Shown: positions 1 to 9,917, counted from the first letter of the stretch. The stretch is 64,000 nucleotides of DNA from Sphingomonas sp. (GCA_003248865.1 QFPK01000008.1:1-64000); one strand, 5' to 3'. Program-made: numbers and translations. The notes: generated from the letters alone by a model not told the origin.

Positions 1-488
1 ACGCTGCGCACCAGCGGAAGCAGCACGAAGGAAGAGACGTCGCGGCCGTTCTTGAAGCCGCCGCCTTCGCTGCCTTCCACCACCAGCCCGTCCACGCCCG
101 CTTCCAGCGCCTTCAATGCACCGGCCAGATTGGGCACGACGTGGAAGACGGTGAGTCCGGCCGCCTTCAGTTCCCCGCAGAAGCGGTTGGGGTCTCCAGC
201 GGAGGTCGTCACGAAGCGCACGCCCTGATCAATGATGAACTTCACGATGTCGGGGTCGCGCACGAAGGCTTGCGCCACGTTCACGCCGAAAGGCTTGTCC
301 GTCAGTTCGCGCATCTTCGCGATTTCGCCCCGGATGGCGTCCAGCTCGCCGGAACTGGTCTCGATGATGCCGAGGCCTCCGGCGTTGGAGACGGCGGAAG
401 CCAGCTGGCTGCGCGCGATCCACCCCATGGGCGCCTGGATGATCGGCCGTTCGATGCCCAGCATCGCGCAGATACGGTTGTGTTGCAT
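1..488 (-). CDS. Nitronate monooxygenase family protein (partial, C-terminus outside window)
   Basis: The first 162 residues are visible and read in from the ATG complementary to 486-488; the gene runs off the left edge. The N-terminus (MQHNRICAMLGIERPIIQAP, then MGW) and the later 'SNAGGLGIIETSSGELD', 'KPFGVNV' and 'VDGLVVEGSEGGG' segments are typical of the FMN-dependent nitronate monooxygenase / 2-nitropropane dioxygenase TIM-barrel family. Members oxidise alkyl nitronates, but many homologues have unknown substrates. It is divergent from clpB, with about 140 bases between the two starts. The family is secure; the substrate is not. Confidence 0.85.
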   Translation of the reverse strand, partial: MQHNRICAMLGIERPIIQAPMGWIARSQLASAVSNAGGLGIIETSSGELDAIRGEIAKMRELTDKPFGVNVAQAFVRDPDIVKFIIDQGVRFVTTSAGDPNRFCGELKAAGLTVFHVVPNLAGALKALEAGVDGLVVEGSEGGGFKNGRDVSSFVLLPLVRS

Positions 489-629
489 CGCCTCTCTCCC
501 CACCTTTGCCCTTGGTCAAAGCCAAGCATCGAGGCCGGTGCGAAACCAGCTGTCGATTCTTTTGGTTGGGCTGTTGTGTGGCAGAAATGCAACACTACAT
601 GGGCCGGGAAAAGGAGTTTCACAGCGGGC

Positions 630-3236
630 ATGAATATCGAGAAATTCACCGACCGGGCCAAGGGCTTCCTGCAGGCCGCGCAGACCATCGCCATGCGGGA
701 AGAGCATCAGCGCGTGACCACGGGGCATCTGTTGAAGGCCCTGCTGGATGACGATCAGGGCATGGCGACCGGGCTGATCCAGGCGGCGGGCGGCAATGCC
801 CAGCGCGCGCGGGTCGCCGTGGACACGGCTGTCGGCAAGCTGCCGAAGGTGTCGGGCAGCGGCGCCCAGCTGCAATGGGATCAGGATGTCGCGCGCCTGC
901 TGGATCAGGCCGAACAGATCGCGACCAAATCGGGCGACAGCTATGTCACCGTGGAACGGCTGTTGCTTGCGCTGGCGCTGGCCCCTGAAACAGAGGCCGG
1001 CAAGGCGCTGAAAGAGGCAGGCGTGACGGCGCAGGGCCTGAATGCCGCCATCGAGCAGCTGCGCAAGGGCCGCGCCGCCCATTCGGCGTCGGCCGAGGAA
1101 AGCTATGACGCGCTGAAGAAATATGGCCGCGATCTCACCCAGGTGGCGCGCGACGGCAAGCTGGACCCGGTGATAGGCCGCGACGAGGAAATCCGCCGCA
1201 CGATCCAGGTTCTGGCGCGCCGTTCCAAGAACAACCCGGTCCTCATCGGCGAACCCGGCGTCGGCAAGACGGCGATCGCCGAGGGCCTCGCGCTGCGCAT
1301 CGCCAAGGGCGACGTGCCCGACGGCCTGAAAGACAAGACTTTGTTCGCGCTCGACATGGGCGCGCTGATCGCGGGCGCGAAATATCGCGGTGAGTTCGAG
1401 GAACGGCTGAAGGCCGTGATCGACGAGGTGAAGGCCGCCGAAGGCCAGGTCATCCTCTTCATCGACGAGATGCACACGCTGGTCGGCGCGGGCAAGTCGG
1501 AAGGCGCGATGGATGCCTCCAACCTGCTGAAGCCCGCGCTCAGCCGGGGCGAAGTGCATGTGATCGGCGCCACCACGCTGGACGAGTATCGCAAGCATGT
1601 GGAGAAGGACGCAGCGCTCGAGCGCCGCTTCCAGCCCGTGTTCGTGGGCGAGCCGACGGTGGAAGACACCATCTCCATCCTGCGCGGCCTGAAGGAAAAA
1701 TACGAGCTCCACCATGGGGTTCGCATCACCGACAGCGCGCTGGTCTCGGCCGCCACGCTGTCCAACCGCTACATCTCCGACCGCTTCCTGCCGGACAAGG
1801 CCATCGACCTGATGGACGAGGCCGCCTCGCGGCTGCGCATGGAGGTGGAATCCAAGCCCGAGGAGATCGAGGCGCTGGACCGCCGCATCATCCAGCTGAA
1901 GATCGAGCGCGAGGCGCTGGCGAAGGAGAAGGACGACGCTTCCAAGGGCCGCCTCGCCACGCTGGAAGCCGAACTGGCCGATCTGGAGCTTGAGGCCGGC
2001 AACCTGACCGCGCGCTGGGAAGGCGAGAAGGAAAAGCTCGCCGGTGCCACGCGCATCAAGGAAGCGCTGGATCAGGCCCGCTTCGAGGTCGAGCAGGCCC
2101 AGCGGCAGGGCAATTTCGCTCGCGCCGGAGAACTGACCTATGGCGTCATCCCGGATCTCGAAGCCAAATTGGCAGAGGCCGAAAAGGCTTCCGGCGAAGC
2201 CATGGTGCGCGAGGAAGTCACCTCCGAGGATATCGCCGCCGTCGTCTCGCGCTGGACGGGCATTCCCGTCACGCGGATGATGGAAGGCGAGCGCGAGAAG
2301 CTGCTGAACATGGAAGCCGAGCTCGGCAGGCGGGTGATCGGGCAGGACGATGCGGTGAAGGCCGTGTCCAAGGCCGTCCGCCGGGCGCGTGCGGGCCTGC
2401 AGGATCCCAACCGGCCGCTCGGCAGCTTCCTGTTCCTCGGCCCCACGGGCGTCGGCAAGACTGAACTGACCAAGGCGCTGGCTGATTTCCTGTTCGACTC
2501 GTCAGACGCGATGGTCCGCATCGACATGTCGGAGTTCATGGAAAAGCATTCGGTCGCCCGCCTGATCGGCGCGCCTCCAGGCTATGTCGGCTATGATGAA
2601 GGCGGAGTTCTCACCGAAGCCGTCCGCCGCCGCCCCTATCAGGTCGTGCTGTTCGACGAGGTGGAGAAAGCCCATTCGGACGTATTCAACATCCTGCTGC
2701 AGGTGCTGGACGACGGACGGCTGACGGACGGCCAGGGCCGGACGGTGGACTTCTCTAATACCCTCATCATCCTCACATCGAACCTGGGCAGCGAGTTCAT
2801 TGCGGCCCTGCCGGACGGCGCGGATGCGAAGCAGGCCGAGCCGCAGGTGATGGAAAAGGTGCGTGGGCATTTCCGCCCCGAATTCCTGAACCGGCTGGAC
2901 GAAATCATCCTGTTCCACCGCCTCGCCCTCCGGCACATGGGCGCGATTGTGGACATTCAGGTGAATCATGTGCGCAAGCTGCTGAAGGACCGGAAGATTT
3001 CTCTCGTTCTCAGCGAAGGCGCGCAAGCCTGGCTGGCGCGCGTGGGCTATGATCCGGTCTATGGCGCCCGGCCGTTGAAGCGGGCGATCCAGAAACATCT
3101 GGTCGATCCGCTGGCAGACCTGCTGCTGGCCGGCACCGTGCCGGACGGCGCCACGGTCACGGTGACAGATGGCGACGGCCAGCTTCAGCTGGCCGTCTCG
3201 CCCGAGGGCGATGACCGACAACCTGACAATGGTTGA
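630..3236 (+). CDS. clpB: ATP-dependent disaggregase ClpB
   Basis: An 868-residue protein, the normal ClpB length. It solubilises aggregated proteins together with DnaK/DnaJ/GrpE in the cytoplasm. Visible in order: Clp N-domain repeats (about 1-145); first AAA+ module with Walker A GEPGVGKTAIAEG and Walker B VILFIDEMHTLVGAG; the coiled-coil middle domain rich in E, K and R (about 400-530); second AAA+ module with GPTGVGKTELTKAL and VVLFDEVEKAH; and the C-terminal D2-small domain. The frame is open further upstream, but the ATG at 630 begins the family-typical MNIEKFTDRAKGFLQ and has an AAGGAG-like site before it. A sigma-32 promoter would be expected but none could be assigned. Confidence 0.97.
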   Translation: MNIEKFTDRAKGFLQAAQTIAMREEHQRVTTGHLLKALLDDDQGMATGLIQAAGGNAQRARVAVDTAVGKLPKVSGSGAQLQWDQDVARLLDQAEQIATKSGDSYVTVERLLLALALAPETEAGKALKEAGVTAQGLNAAIEQLRKGRAAHSASAEESYDALKKYGRDLTQVARDGKLDPVIGRDEEIRRTIQVLARRSKNNPVLIGEPGVGKTAIAEGLALRIAKGDVPDGLKDKTLFALDMGALIAGAKYRGEFEERLKAVIDEVKAAEGQVILFIDEMHTLVGAGKSEGAMDASNLLKPALSRGEVHVIGATTLDEYRKHVEKDAALERRFQPVFVGEPTVEDTISILRGLKEKYELHHGVRITDSALVSAATLSNRYISDRFLPDKAIDLMDEAASRLRMEVESKPEEIEALDRRIIQLKIEREALAKEKDDASKGRLATLEAELADLELEAGNLTARWEGEKEKLAGATRIKEALDQARFEVEQAQRQGNFARAGELTYGVIPDLEAKLAEAEKASGEAMVREEVTSEDIAAVVSRWTGIPVTRMMEGEREKLLNMEAELGRRVIGQDDAVKAVSKAVRRARAGLQDPNRPLGSFLFLGPTGVGKTELTKALADFLFDSSDAMVRIDMSEFMEKHSVARLIGAPPGYVGYDEGGVLTEAVRRRPYQVVLFDEVEKAHSDVFNILLQVLDDGRLTDGQGRTVDFSNTLIILTSNLGSEFIAALPDGADAKQAEPQVMEKVRGHFRPEFLNRLDEIILFHRLALRHMGAIVDIQVNHVRKLLKDRKISLVLSEGAQAWLARVGYDPVYGARPLKRAIQKHLVDPLADLLLAGTVPDGATVTVTDGDGQLQLAVSPEGDDRQPDNG

Positions 3237-3284
3237 AAGCCCGCATAGGGAATCGCATAGATGCACCGTGGCAGCGAGCAAGAC

Positions 3285-4016
3285 ATGGAAATCAGACTTT
3301 TCGACCTTAATCCTGAAATAGACACGGCAGCTTATGCGGACCGGTTCGCGCGCGACGGACGTGTTCAGATCAGGGATATTCTCACATCAGAGTCTGCGAC
3401 CAACTTGCGCACCATTCTTCAGCGCGGAACGCCATGGGGTATAGCCTATCAGGCAGGTGAAACGGGGCCCAAGCTGCTGAAGCAACAAGAGTTGCAACAG
3501 ATGGGCGCGCAGCAGCAGCAGAGTCTTGCCCAGTCCATCAATCGCGCTGCAAGTGAAGGCGAATATGCAGTTCGATACACTCAATATCCGATCCTGAACG
3601 CGTATCTCGAGGGATGGGCACCCAACGGTCCTCACGACCTGCTGATGGAGCACATCAACGATCAGCCGATTATGGATTTGGTAAGAGCTGTGACCGGCAT
3701 ATCGGAGTTGAAGAAGGCAGACGCGCAGGCGACGCTTTACGGCCCCGGAGACTTTCTCTCGGTCCACAATGACAGCCATGTGGCAGAAGGCTGGCGCGTG
3801 GCCTACGTTCTGAATCTGACAATTGACGACTGGAAGCAGGACTGGGGGGGGTATCTCAACTTTCTGAATGAAGACGGAGACATTGTGGAAGGTTTTAGAC
3901 CCAGGTTCAACGCGTTGAACCTGCTGCGTGTTCCCCAACTACATCAGGTCACATATGTACCTCCCTTTGCGCCCAGGGGCCGTTATGCGATCACGGGCTG
4001 GTTCCGCGACCGCTGA
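3285..4016 (+). CDS. 2OG-Fe(II) oxygenase (prolyl-4-hydroxylase-like fold)
   Basis: A 243-residue cytoplasmic-looking protein without a signal peptide. The double-stranded beta-helix iron triad is visible: H-N-D in FLSVHNDSHVAEGW, the distal His in VPQLHQVTYV, and the 2-oxoglutarate-binding Arg in GRYAITGWF. Such enzymes couple decarboxylation of 2-oxoglutarate to hydroxylation of a protein or small molecule; the substrate here is unknown. The start at 3285 (MEIRLFDLNPEID) was chosen because it aligns with the paralogue starting at 9838 (METLKLKINPQLD); an ATG at 3261 with a better AGGGA site is possible. The stop overlaps the start of the TPR gene (TGATG), suggesting coupled translation. Composition is less GC-rich than the clpB neighbourhood. 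Confidence 0.85.
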   Translation: MEIRLFDLNPEIDTAAYADRFARDGRVQIRDILTSESATNLRTILQRGTPWGIAYQAGETGPKLLKQQELQQMGAQQQQSLAQSINRAASEGEYAVRYTQYPILNAYLEGWAPNGPHDLLMEHINDQPIMDLVRAVTGISELKKADAQATLYGPGDFLSVHNDSHVAEGWRVAYVLNLTIDDWKQDWGGYLNFLNEDGDIVEGFRPRFNALNLLRVPQLHQVTYVPPFAPRGRYAITGWFRDR

Positions 4017-5698
4017 TGGAAACGGCTTTCGCGCTTCGAAACAAAGCAAATGCGGCCGCCGCAGCTGGAGACATCGTAGGCGCAGCAACTATCTATGCGC
4101 AGGCCATCCGATCCCATCCGCACAACGCGGATCTTCTGAACAGCGCTGGCAGTTTCCATACCAGATTTCAGCAGAATGCTGAGGCCCTACGCTGCTTTGA
4201 GCGGGCACTGGCTGTTGACCCGGCACATGTCGATGCAAGGCTGAACAGAGCAATTGTGTTGTCGCAGCTCGGCCGGCGCAGCGAGGCGATACAGAGCCTG
4301 CAGCCGCACGAGGAGCGGTTGGGGCCTGACCCACGCTACTGGACAATACGCGCCGCAATAGAGCGCGAACTCTGTGATTTTGATGCGGCTGCGGCAAGCT
4401 ATGATGTTGTTTTGGCACGAGAACCCAACAATCTGAAAGCGCTGAACGGCCGCGCACGCGTCGCGCTTGAGCGTGGTGAGTCCATGATGTGCCATCGCTA
4501 CGAGCAGGCACTTCGAGTGAGTCAGGCCGCACCTGACTCATGGCTTGGATACGCTCAGGCGCTCGATTACTCGGGGCGCCATTCCGAGGCTCGGCAAATT
4601 GCTGAGCAACTCGCCAACCAAGCCCCCGGCTGGTCAGACGCACAGGAGTTTCTGGCGACACTCCGCTGGGCGGCCGGCGAGCGTGATAAATTCTGCGATC
4701 ATTTCGAGGCGGCCGCCGCAAAGGACCCTCGCAATCTTGCGCTATACATTTCCTGGAGCCGCACGCTTTCCGGGGTCGACAGGGCAGCGGAAGCTGCATC
4801 GGTGGTGAGGCACGCGACAGCTCTACTACCATATGAGCCGATGATCGCGCTCGCAGATGCAACTTATAGTAGCGAGGCGGGCGATCTCGCGCGCGCAGAT
4901 GGTATTTTTGCCGCCGCCCATGGCGACGACCCTGCATGGCAGCTTCAGGAGGCACGCCATAGGTTGCGCAAGCAGCAGCCCGAACGCGCATTGGCGTTAC
5001 TGGAACGAGTTATAGCTGCGGCGCCTGACACGATTGCTGCTTGGTCTCTGATGGATTTTGCTTGGCGCATTCTTGGCGACGCACGGGCGACATGGCTCCA
5101 CGGACAGGAAGGCTTGGTCCGTAAGATGTCGCTCAACCTCCAATCGGAGGCGCTAGGCGCGCTTATTGCTTTATTGGATCGCCTTCATGATGAAACGGGC
5201 CTTCCCATCGGACATGGGCAGACAGTGCGGGGGGGCAGCCAGACGCGCGGCGGATTGTTCCAGCGGATGGAACCTGAGATCAGACAGGTAGATGGCGCAA
5301 TCGATCGCATGATCGATGACTACAGGACAGGTCTTCCTCCATCGGACGCAAACCACCCACTCTTGCGACATCGTGAAAGCAAGTGGATGATTAAAGGAAG
5401 TTGGTCGGTCCGGATGCTCGGACATGGCAGGCACGTCGAGCATATTCATCCTCAAGGTATTCTTTCCTCTGCTGCATATCTTGTTCTGCCGGATGATCTC
5501 GGCGGCAGTTGCAATGCTGGGCATCTAGAGCTGGGCCGTTCACCGCCCGATCTATTGATCGACCTGCCGCCAGTGCATACGATTGCGCCAGAAGAAGGCT
5601 ATTGTGCCTTGTTTCCAAGTACGTTGTTCCACGGAACGCGCCCGTTCGAGGCCGGAAAGCGGATGACAATTGCGTTCGACGTTTCGCTCGCAGGTTAA
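4016..5698 (+). CDS. TPR protein with C-terminal putative 2OG-Fe(II) oxygenase domain
   Basis: A 560-residue protein whose ATG overlaps the preceding oxygenase stop. The first ~350 residues are tetratricopeptide-like helical repeats (for example 'AEALRCFERALAVDPAHVDARLNRAIVL', broken here by the 34-residue periodicity). The last ~90 residues carry the hallmarks of the putative 2OG-Fe(II) oxygenase family PF13759: HIHPQGILSS around 476, GHLELG, then GYCALFPSTLFHGTRPF with the distal His near 539, and RMTIAFD. This suggests a hydroxylase whose substrate, perhaps a peptide, is recruited by the TPR array. The pairing with a second oxygenase points to a shared pathway. The family call is good; the role is inferred. 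Confidence 0.75.
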   Translation: METAFALRNKANAAAAAGDIVGAATIYAQAIRSHPHNADLLNSAGSFHTRFQQNAEALRCFERALAVDPAHVDARLNRAIVLSQLGRRSEAIQSLQPHEERLGPDPRYWTIRAAIERELCDFDAAAASYDVVLAREPNNLKALNGRARVALERGESMMCHRYEQALRVSQAAPDSWLGYAQALDYSGRHSEARQIAEQLANQAPGWSDAQEFLATLRWAAGERDKFCDHFEAAAAKDPRNLALYISWSRTLSGVDRAAEAASVVRHATALLPYEPMIALADATYSSEAGDLARADGIFAAAHGDDPAWQLQEARHRLRKQQPERALALLERVIAAAPDTIAAWSLMDFAWRILGDARATWLHGQEGLVRKMSLNLQSEALGALIALLDRLHDETGLPIGHGQTVRGGSQTRGGLFQRMEPEIRQVDGAIDRMIDDYRTGLPPSDANHPLLRHRESKWMIKGSWSVRMLGHGRHVEHIHPQGILSSAAYLVLPDDLGGSCNAGHLELGRSPPDLLIDLPPVHTIAPEEGYCALFPSTLFHGTRPFEAGKRMTIAFDVSLAG

Positions 5699-5923
5699 GG
5701 TTAGCTGGAGAAAGGCTGCCCGGCCCTCTCGAACACCAATACCCACATGAAGTATGATCTGCGGCGGCAAGGCCGAGCCATGGACAGGCTTTCGTATCAC
5801 CGCAAAAGCTGAGTTTATGGTCGCTTAGCGGACAAGATGCCCTGTCTGCTCCGTCGTTTCACTCGCTGCAATTGCATGCTAGCCGGCCGTGAGAGAGATC
5901 TAGACCCCAGCCGAGACAGCCAA

Positions 5924-5957
5924 GAAAAAGGGCAGCAGGCCTTCGCCTGCTGCCCCT
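5924..5957 (-). terminator. Rho-independent terminator of the TonB receptor gene at 5976
   Basis: A perfect 11-bp stem, GGGCAGCAGGC (5930-5940) and GCCTGCTGCCC (5945-5955), with loop CTTC. On the minus strand it is followed by a run of T (complement of 5924-5929). It lies directly after the stop codon of the receptor read on that strand. The rest of 5699-5923 holds nothing recognisable. Confidence 0.85.
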
Positions 5958-5975
5958 TCCTGTAGTTTCGTTCGC

Positions 5976-8873
5976 TTAGAAGCTGAAGCGGGCAGCGATA
6001 AAGAAGTCCCGACCGAGAACGTCGAAGGTACCCGGATAGGTGTTTGCCTGCTCCTGATTGTTCCCGATGATCGGCGGCTGCTTGTTGAACAGGTTGTTGA
6101 TACCGAAGCTCAGGTTCAGGTTCTTGCCGACATCTCCGGAGAAAGAGACATCGAACAAGTTATAGGCACCCAGACGCTCAACCACGAAGTTGGTGGCATC
6201 ATTGTCGTCCCGCGTCGGGCCGACATAGCGCCAGCGCAGGCTGGTCGTCATACCGCCATCGATCCACGACAGACGGCTTGCCCACTTCCATTTCGGGGTG
6301 GGGTTGCCACAGTTGAGACCAAACCGGCCGGCGCACTCCACGACATCGTCGGGCAGATCGACGAGCGGCGTGAAGTTGTTCTTGATGGTGTAAGTGCCCA
6401 AGAACGAGAAGTTCAGGTTCGAGCTCTCACCGAACAGACCGAAGCTCAGCGGAACACCGTAATCGACCTGAATGTCGATACCCTTGGTGGCCAGTTGAGC
6501 AAGGTTAGCGTTGGTCGCTGTCACAACATAGGGCGGCCCGGAGATGATCCCCTGGCTGTCCCGAGAGATAAGCCCGCAGAGCGCGCTATTCGCGTTCTGG
6601 ATCACATTGTAGCAGAGATTCAGGATGTTGTTGACACCCCCACCCGCAGTCGAGATCGAGCTATTGATCTTGATGTTGTAGTAATCAACCTGGACCGTCA
6701 GGTTCGGGATGAAGCGCGGACGAACAACGCCGCCGAAGGTCCAAGTATCAGCCGTTTCTTCCGACAGATTGGGGTTGCCACCAAAAGCACCCTGGATCTG
6801 TGCGTTCGGTTGCAGGAAGGCCTGACCGACATTGGCGGCAGGAACACCCGTCGCGATACAGAGATTGCGAATGGTAGCGTCCGTCGCAGCCGACGCCAGT
6901 GAGCAGGGATCGGTTGCCGGCGGGAAGCCGACAGACTGACCGCCGAACAGTTCGCCAACGTTAGGTGCGCGGATGGCCCGCTGGAACTGACCACGGAAGG
7001 TGACATCCTGGATCGGCGCCAGACGTCCGCCGGCAGAGAAGGCCCACACGCCGCCAACGGCCGGCAGCGAGTAGTCAGAGTAACGAACCGCACCTTCCAG
7101 CTCCAGTCGATGAATGAAGCTGTCTTCGATGATCGGCACACTGAGTTCGCCGAACACTTCCTTGGCCGTGTAGCTGCCCGCCGTCGACTGGCCAGCGTTG
7201 AAGCCCACCACGTCCCCGGATTGCAGCGCCGTATCGGGCACAAAGTTGCTGCCCATATAGCGCCACTCAACGCCGGCCGCGAACTGGACAGGGCTTGTTG
7301 CCCAGTTGAACTTGAACAGATCACCCGTGACGCTGCCTTGGGCAACCTGCAGTTCCGAGATCACAGTGTTCTGCGCCAGAATGGAGATCGCGCTCAAGCA
7401 GGCCGGGCTCATCTGGCCTTCGCCGAACACGTTGCAGGTGCCGTTGCCAGCCAGACGAGTGAACGCGCTGCGCGAAACGTTCCCGTACTGAATCTGGGAA
7501 TTCCGCGTGCGCGAGTACATGTAGTAGGCATCGTAGGACAGATTGTCCGTGATGTTCCCGCGAACACCGAAAAGGGCCCGCCAAGCATTGCGCTCGTCCG
7601 ACGCATTGCGCGACTGGATGCCGGTCGTTCGGGTGTTGACCTGAAGCCGGACAGAACCAGGTTGCAGTGCACCGAAGCTGCCGGTCCCGGCGGTGAAAGC
7701 ACCAAAGGGATTTGCGACGCCGGCAGCGGCTGCAGCCGCACTCGCAGCCAGCTGATTGGCAGAAATCTGCTGGAGCTGCGCAAAGTCAGCCGCGGACACC
7801 TGATTCTGGATAGCCGAGAGCTGGAAATCAACGTTCTGCGTGATCGGCGTAGCCGCCAGCTCATTCTCAACGCGGTTGTTCACAAAGGTCACCTCGGCGT
7901 AAGCCGTGTGCCCATCGACGACCTCATATTCGCCATAACCGCCAAGCAGCCAACGCTCTTGCGGAACCATCAGATAGTTCACGGGAGCATAGTTGTAGCT
8001 GTCCGCGCCCGTGTAGGGCCGGCTCACACCAGGCTGACCGAAGAAAGCGCCGTTGCCGACATAATTGGTCCCGGCAGCGATCGTGTAAGGCGTACCGGCG
8101 ACCGTCACGGAACCCGAAGCGACCATCCGCCCTTGCGGAACGCCAGCCGATCCCAGCGGGACCAGACCGTTGGCGGAATCACCCAGCGCCCGATTGGAGA
8201 AAGAGCGCTCGGATTGGAAGACGCTGCTGCGCTTGTTGTAGTCGGCAAAAACCGTCACCGAGCCGCGCCCGTCAGCAAACTGCGTGCCAAAGGCAGCGTT
8301 TGCGTTCAGACGGAAGCCATCACCTTCCCCAGTGACACCGATCTGCGAACCGACGACGAGACCTTCAAGGTCATTGCGAAGACGGAAGTTAACCACGCCC
8401 GCCAGCGCATCCGAACCGTAGACGGCAGAACCGCCGCCGGTCACAACGTCCACGCCTTGCAGGAGGAAGCTCGGGATGGTGTTAAGGTCGACCACCTGAT
8501 TGGTGCTGTAGAACATCCAACGGCGACCGTTCACGAGAACCATCGTCCGCGACGCACCAAGACCACGCAGGTTCAGGGTAGCGACACCGCCACCAGGGTT
8601 GTTCGAAAAGGCGGTCGTGCCGGGGATCACCTGCGGCAGCGAGTTGATCACCTGCTCAACGTTGACCGCACCAGACAACTTGAACTCTTCACTGCCAACG
8701 ATCGTAACCGGTGCAACGCTTTCAATGTCGCGGCGGGCAATGCGCGAGCCGGTGACGACGATCATTTCCGAGGCCTCTTCCTCGGCCGTGGTCTGCGCCA
8801 TGGCAGGCACAGAAGTCGCCCCAACACCCATAATGAGCGTCGACGCAAGCAGATGCGCTCTTGTCATCTTCAT
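5976..8873 (-). CDS. TonB-dependent outer-membrane receptor
   Basis: A 965-residue protein with a signal peptide (MKMTRAHLLASTLIMGVGAT through AMA-Q), then the sphingomonad-type plug start MIVVTGSRIARRDIES, the plug core 'ATLNLRGLGASRTMVLVNGRRW' (split here as ATLNLRGLGAS and RTMVLVNGRRW), VDVVTGGGSAVYGSDALAGVVNF, and a long barrel ending in FIAARFSF with a terminal Phe. The ATG at 8873 has an AAAGGGG site; upstream in-frame codons lack one. It imports an unknown ligand using TonB energy. The 2OG-Fe(II) oxygenase gene at 9116-9838 lies just upstream on the same strand, and a clear terminator follows. It is paralogous to the receptor at 11007. Confidence 0.92.
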   Translation of the reverse strand: MKMTRAHLLASTLIMGVGATSVPAMAQTTAEEEASEMIVVTGSRIARRDIESVAPVTIVGSEEFKLSGAVNVEQVINSLPQVIPGTTAFSNNPGGGVATLNLRGLGASRTMVLVNGRRWMFYSTNQVVDLNTIPSFLLQGVDVVTGGGSAVYGSDALAGVVNFRLRNDLEGLVVGSQIGVTGEGDGFRLNANAAFGTQFADGRGSVTVFADYNKRSSVFQSERSFSNRALGDSANGLVPLGSAGVPQGRMVASGSVTVAGTPYTIAAGTNYVGNGAFFGQPGVSRPYTGADSYNYAPVNYLMVPQERWLLGGYGEYEVVDGHTAYAEVTFVNNRVENELAATPITQNVDFQLSAIQNQVSAADFAQLQQISANQLAASAAAAAAGVANPFGAFTAGTGSFGALQPGSVRLQVNTRTTGIQSRNASDERNAWRALFGVRGNITDNLSYDAYYMYSRTRNSQIQYGNVSRSAFTRLAGNGTCNVFGEGQMSPACLSAISILAQNTVISELQVAQGSVTGDLFKFNWATSPVQFAAGVEWRYMGSNFVPDTALQSGDVVGFNAGQSTAGSYTAKEVFGELSVPIIEDSFIHRLELEGAVRYSDYSLPAVGGVWAFSAGGRLAPIQDVTFRGQFQRAIRAPNVGELFGGQSVGFPPATDPCSLASAATDATIRNLCIATGVPAANVGQAFLQPNAQIQGAFGGNPNLSEETADTWTFGGVVRPRFIPNLTVQVDYYNIKINSSISTAGGGVNNILNLCYNVIQNANSALCGLISRDSQGIISGPPYVVTATNANLAQLATKGIDIQVDYGVPLSFGLFGESSNLNFSFLGTYTIKNNFTPLVDLPDDVVECAGRFGLNCGNPTPKWKWASRLSWIDGGMTTSLRWRYVGPTRDDNDATNFVVERLGAYNLFDVSFSGDVGKNLNLSFGINNLFNKQPPIIGNNQEQANTYPGTFDVLGRDFFIAARFSF

Positions 8874-9081
8874 CAAAAAACCCCTTTCAACACTTTCGTG
8901 CTTGTTTTGCGGTGATGCCCGCTGATGAACATATGTCCACACAGCGAAAGCCGCCGGGAGCAGGCCAGATAACCTGTTCAGTCCACCCAAGCTGACTACC
9001 GGTATTGTGCAGGGGCAACACGAATGCTGCAATGGCAAACACCCGACGGCTGGAATCGGTGAGGCTTTTCGCAACCCTGTC

Positions 9082-9097
9082 GTGACAATTCTGTCAC
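9082..9097. promoter_or_regulatory. Inverted repeat GTGACA-N4-TGTCAC upstream of TonB receptor
   Basis: GTGACA (9082-9087) and TGTCAC (9092-9097) are separated by ATTC. They sit in the 242-base gap between the oxygenase stop and the receptor start at 8873. It could be an operator or a weak hairpin; no regulator is assigned. Nothing else recognisable lies in 8874-9115. Confidence 0.3.
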
Positions 9098-9115
9098 ACA
9101 TAAATCGGGCAGCTT

Positions 9116-9838
9116 TCACCCGTGCGTGCGCAACCACCCCGTAACAGAGTAGCGCCGATAAGGTGCGGCACGCGTCACCTCAGAGACGCTGTGTTGCTGC
9201 GGAACAGCAAAAATATTCAGCGTGTTAAGCTCCGGAACAACGCCTTCGACACGGCCCGGCCCATCGTGAAACAACAACAGCCCGCCCCATTCGGGTCGCC
9301 ATCCGGGCGTAAGGCCCAACACATAAGCCGCCAGTCGATTTTTGCCTGCGACATCATCATCATGACCTGTCAGGAAATCTCCAGGCGCATAAGCAGTCGC
9401 CTGCGCATCGGCAAAGCTGATCCGCTCAATGCCGGTAACTTCCCTCACAAGCGCACGTCCTTCGCCCTCCGTCATCCATTCGGCAAACCGGGCCAGTACA
9501 TCGGGGCTTTGCGCTCGGGACAATCGGTCGTCGGAAACCCGTATGGACTCATAGCGATACTGGAAACCATTGCGCGCCCCTGCATAGACGGCGCCGTCAA
9601 GTGCACTCTTCTGACTGTCTGTCATCGTCTGCTGGGCAGAACGATTCAATTCGAACAGCTTATCTCCGCTGTTGAGAACGCGAACCCAATCCTGCCGCTG
9701 CGCCATATGGTGATAGAACTGGGCGGCTGAATCACCAGCCAGAACATTGGCTATTCGCACCCGTCCACTGCTCCTGAATTCCGACTGCAAGGCAGACAGA
9801 TCCAGCTGCGGATTTATCTTCAGTTTCAGCGTTTCCAT
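9116..9838 (-). CDS. 2OG-Fe(II) oxygenase (prolyl-4-hydroxylase-like fold), paralogue of 3285
   Basis: A 240-residue protein clearly related to the product at 3285. The iron ligands are visible as H-D-D in FLTGHDDDVAGK, a distal His in VPQQHSVSEV, and the Arg in RRYSVTGWL. The ATG at 9838 begins METLKLKINPQLD, matching the paralogue, with AGGAAG very close in front. It is transcribed toward, and probably with, the TonB receptor at 5976. A decayed third copy starts about 80 bases away on the other strand. Hydroxylation of a ligand or peptide tied to the receptor is an inference; no substrate is evident. Confidence 0.85.
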   Translation of the reverse strand: METLKLKINPQLDLSALQSEFRSSGRVRIANVLAGDSAAQFYHHMAQRQDWVRVLNSGDKLFELNRSAQQTMTDSQKSALDGAVYAGARNGFQYRYESIRVSDDRLSRAQSPDVLARFAEWMTEGEGRALVREVTGIERISFADAQATAYAPGDFLTGHDDDVAGKNRLAAYVLGLTPGWRPEWGGLLLFHDGPGRVEGVVPELNTLNIFAVPQQHSVSEVTRAAPYRRYSVTGWLRTHG

Positions 9839-9917
9839 TCTTCCTGTTCGGCCACCCGCGTCACAACGCATCAATGAAAGATCCCATTTGGCTCCGCCCG
9901 ATGCCGCAGCCCCATAG

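Noticed and set aside
141..629. Upstream extension of the clpB frame by 163 residues
   Set aside because: The extension reads against the divergent nitronate monooxygenase gene, has no ClpB similarity, and the ATG at 630 gives the canonical N-terminus.
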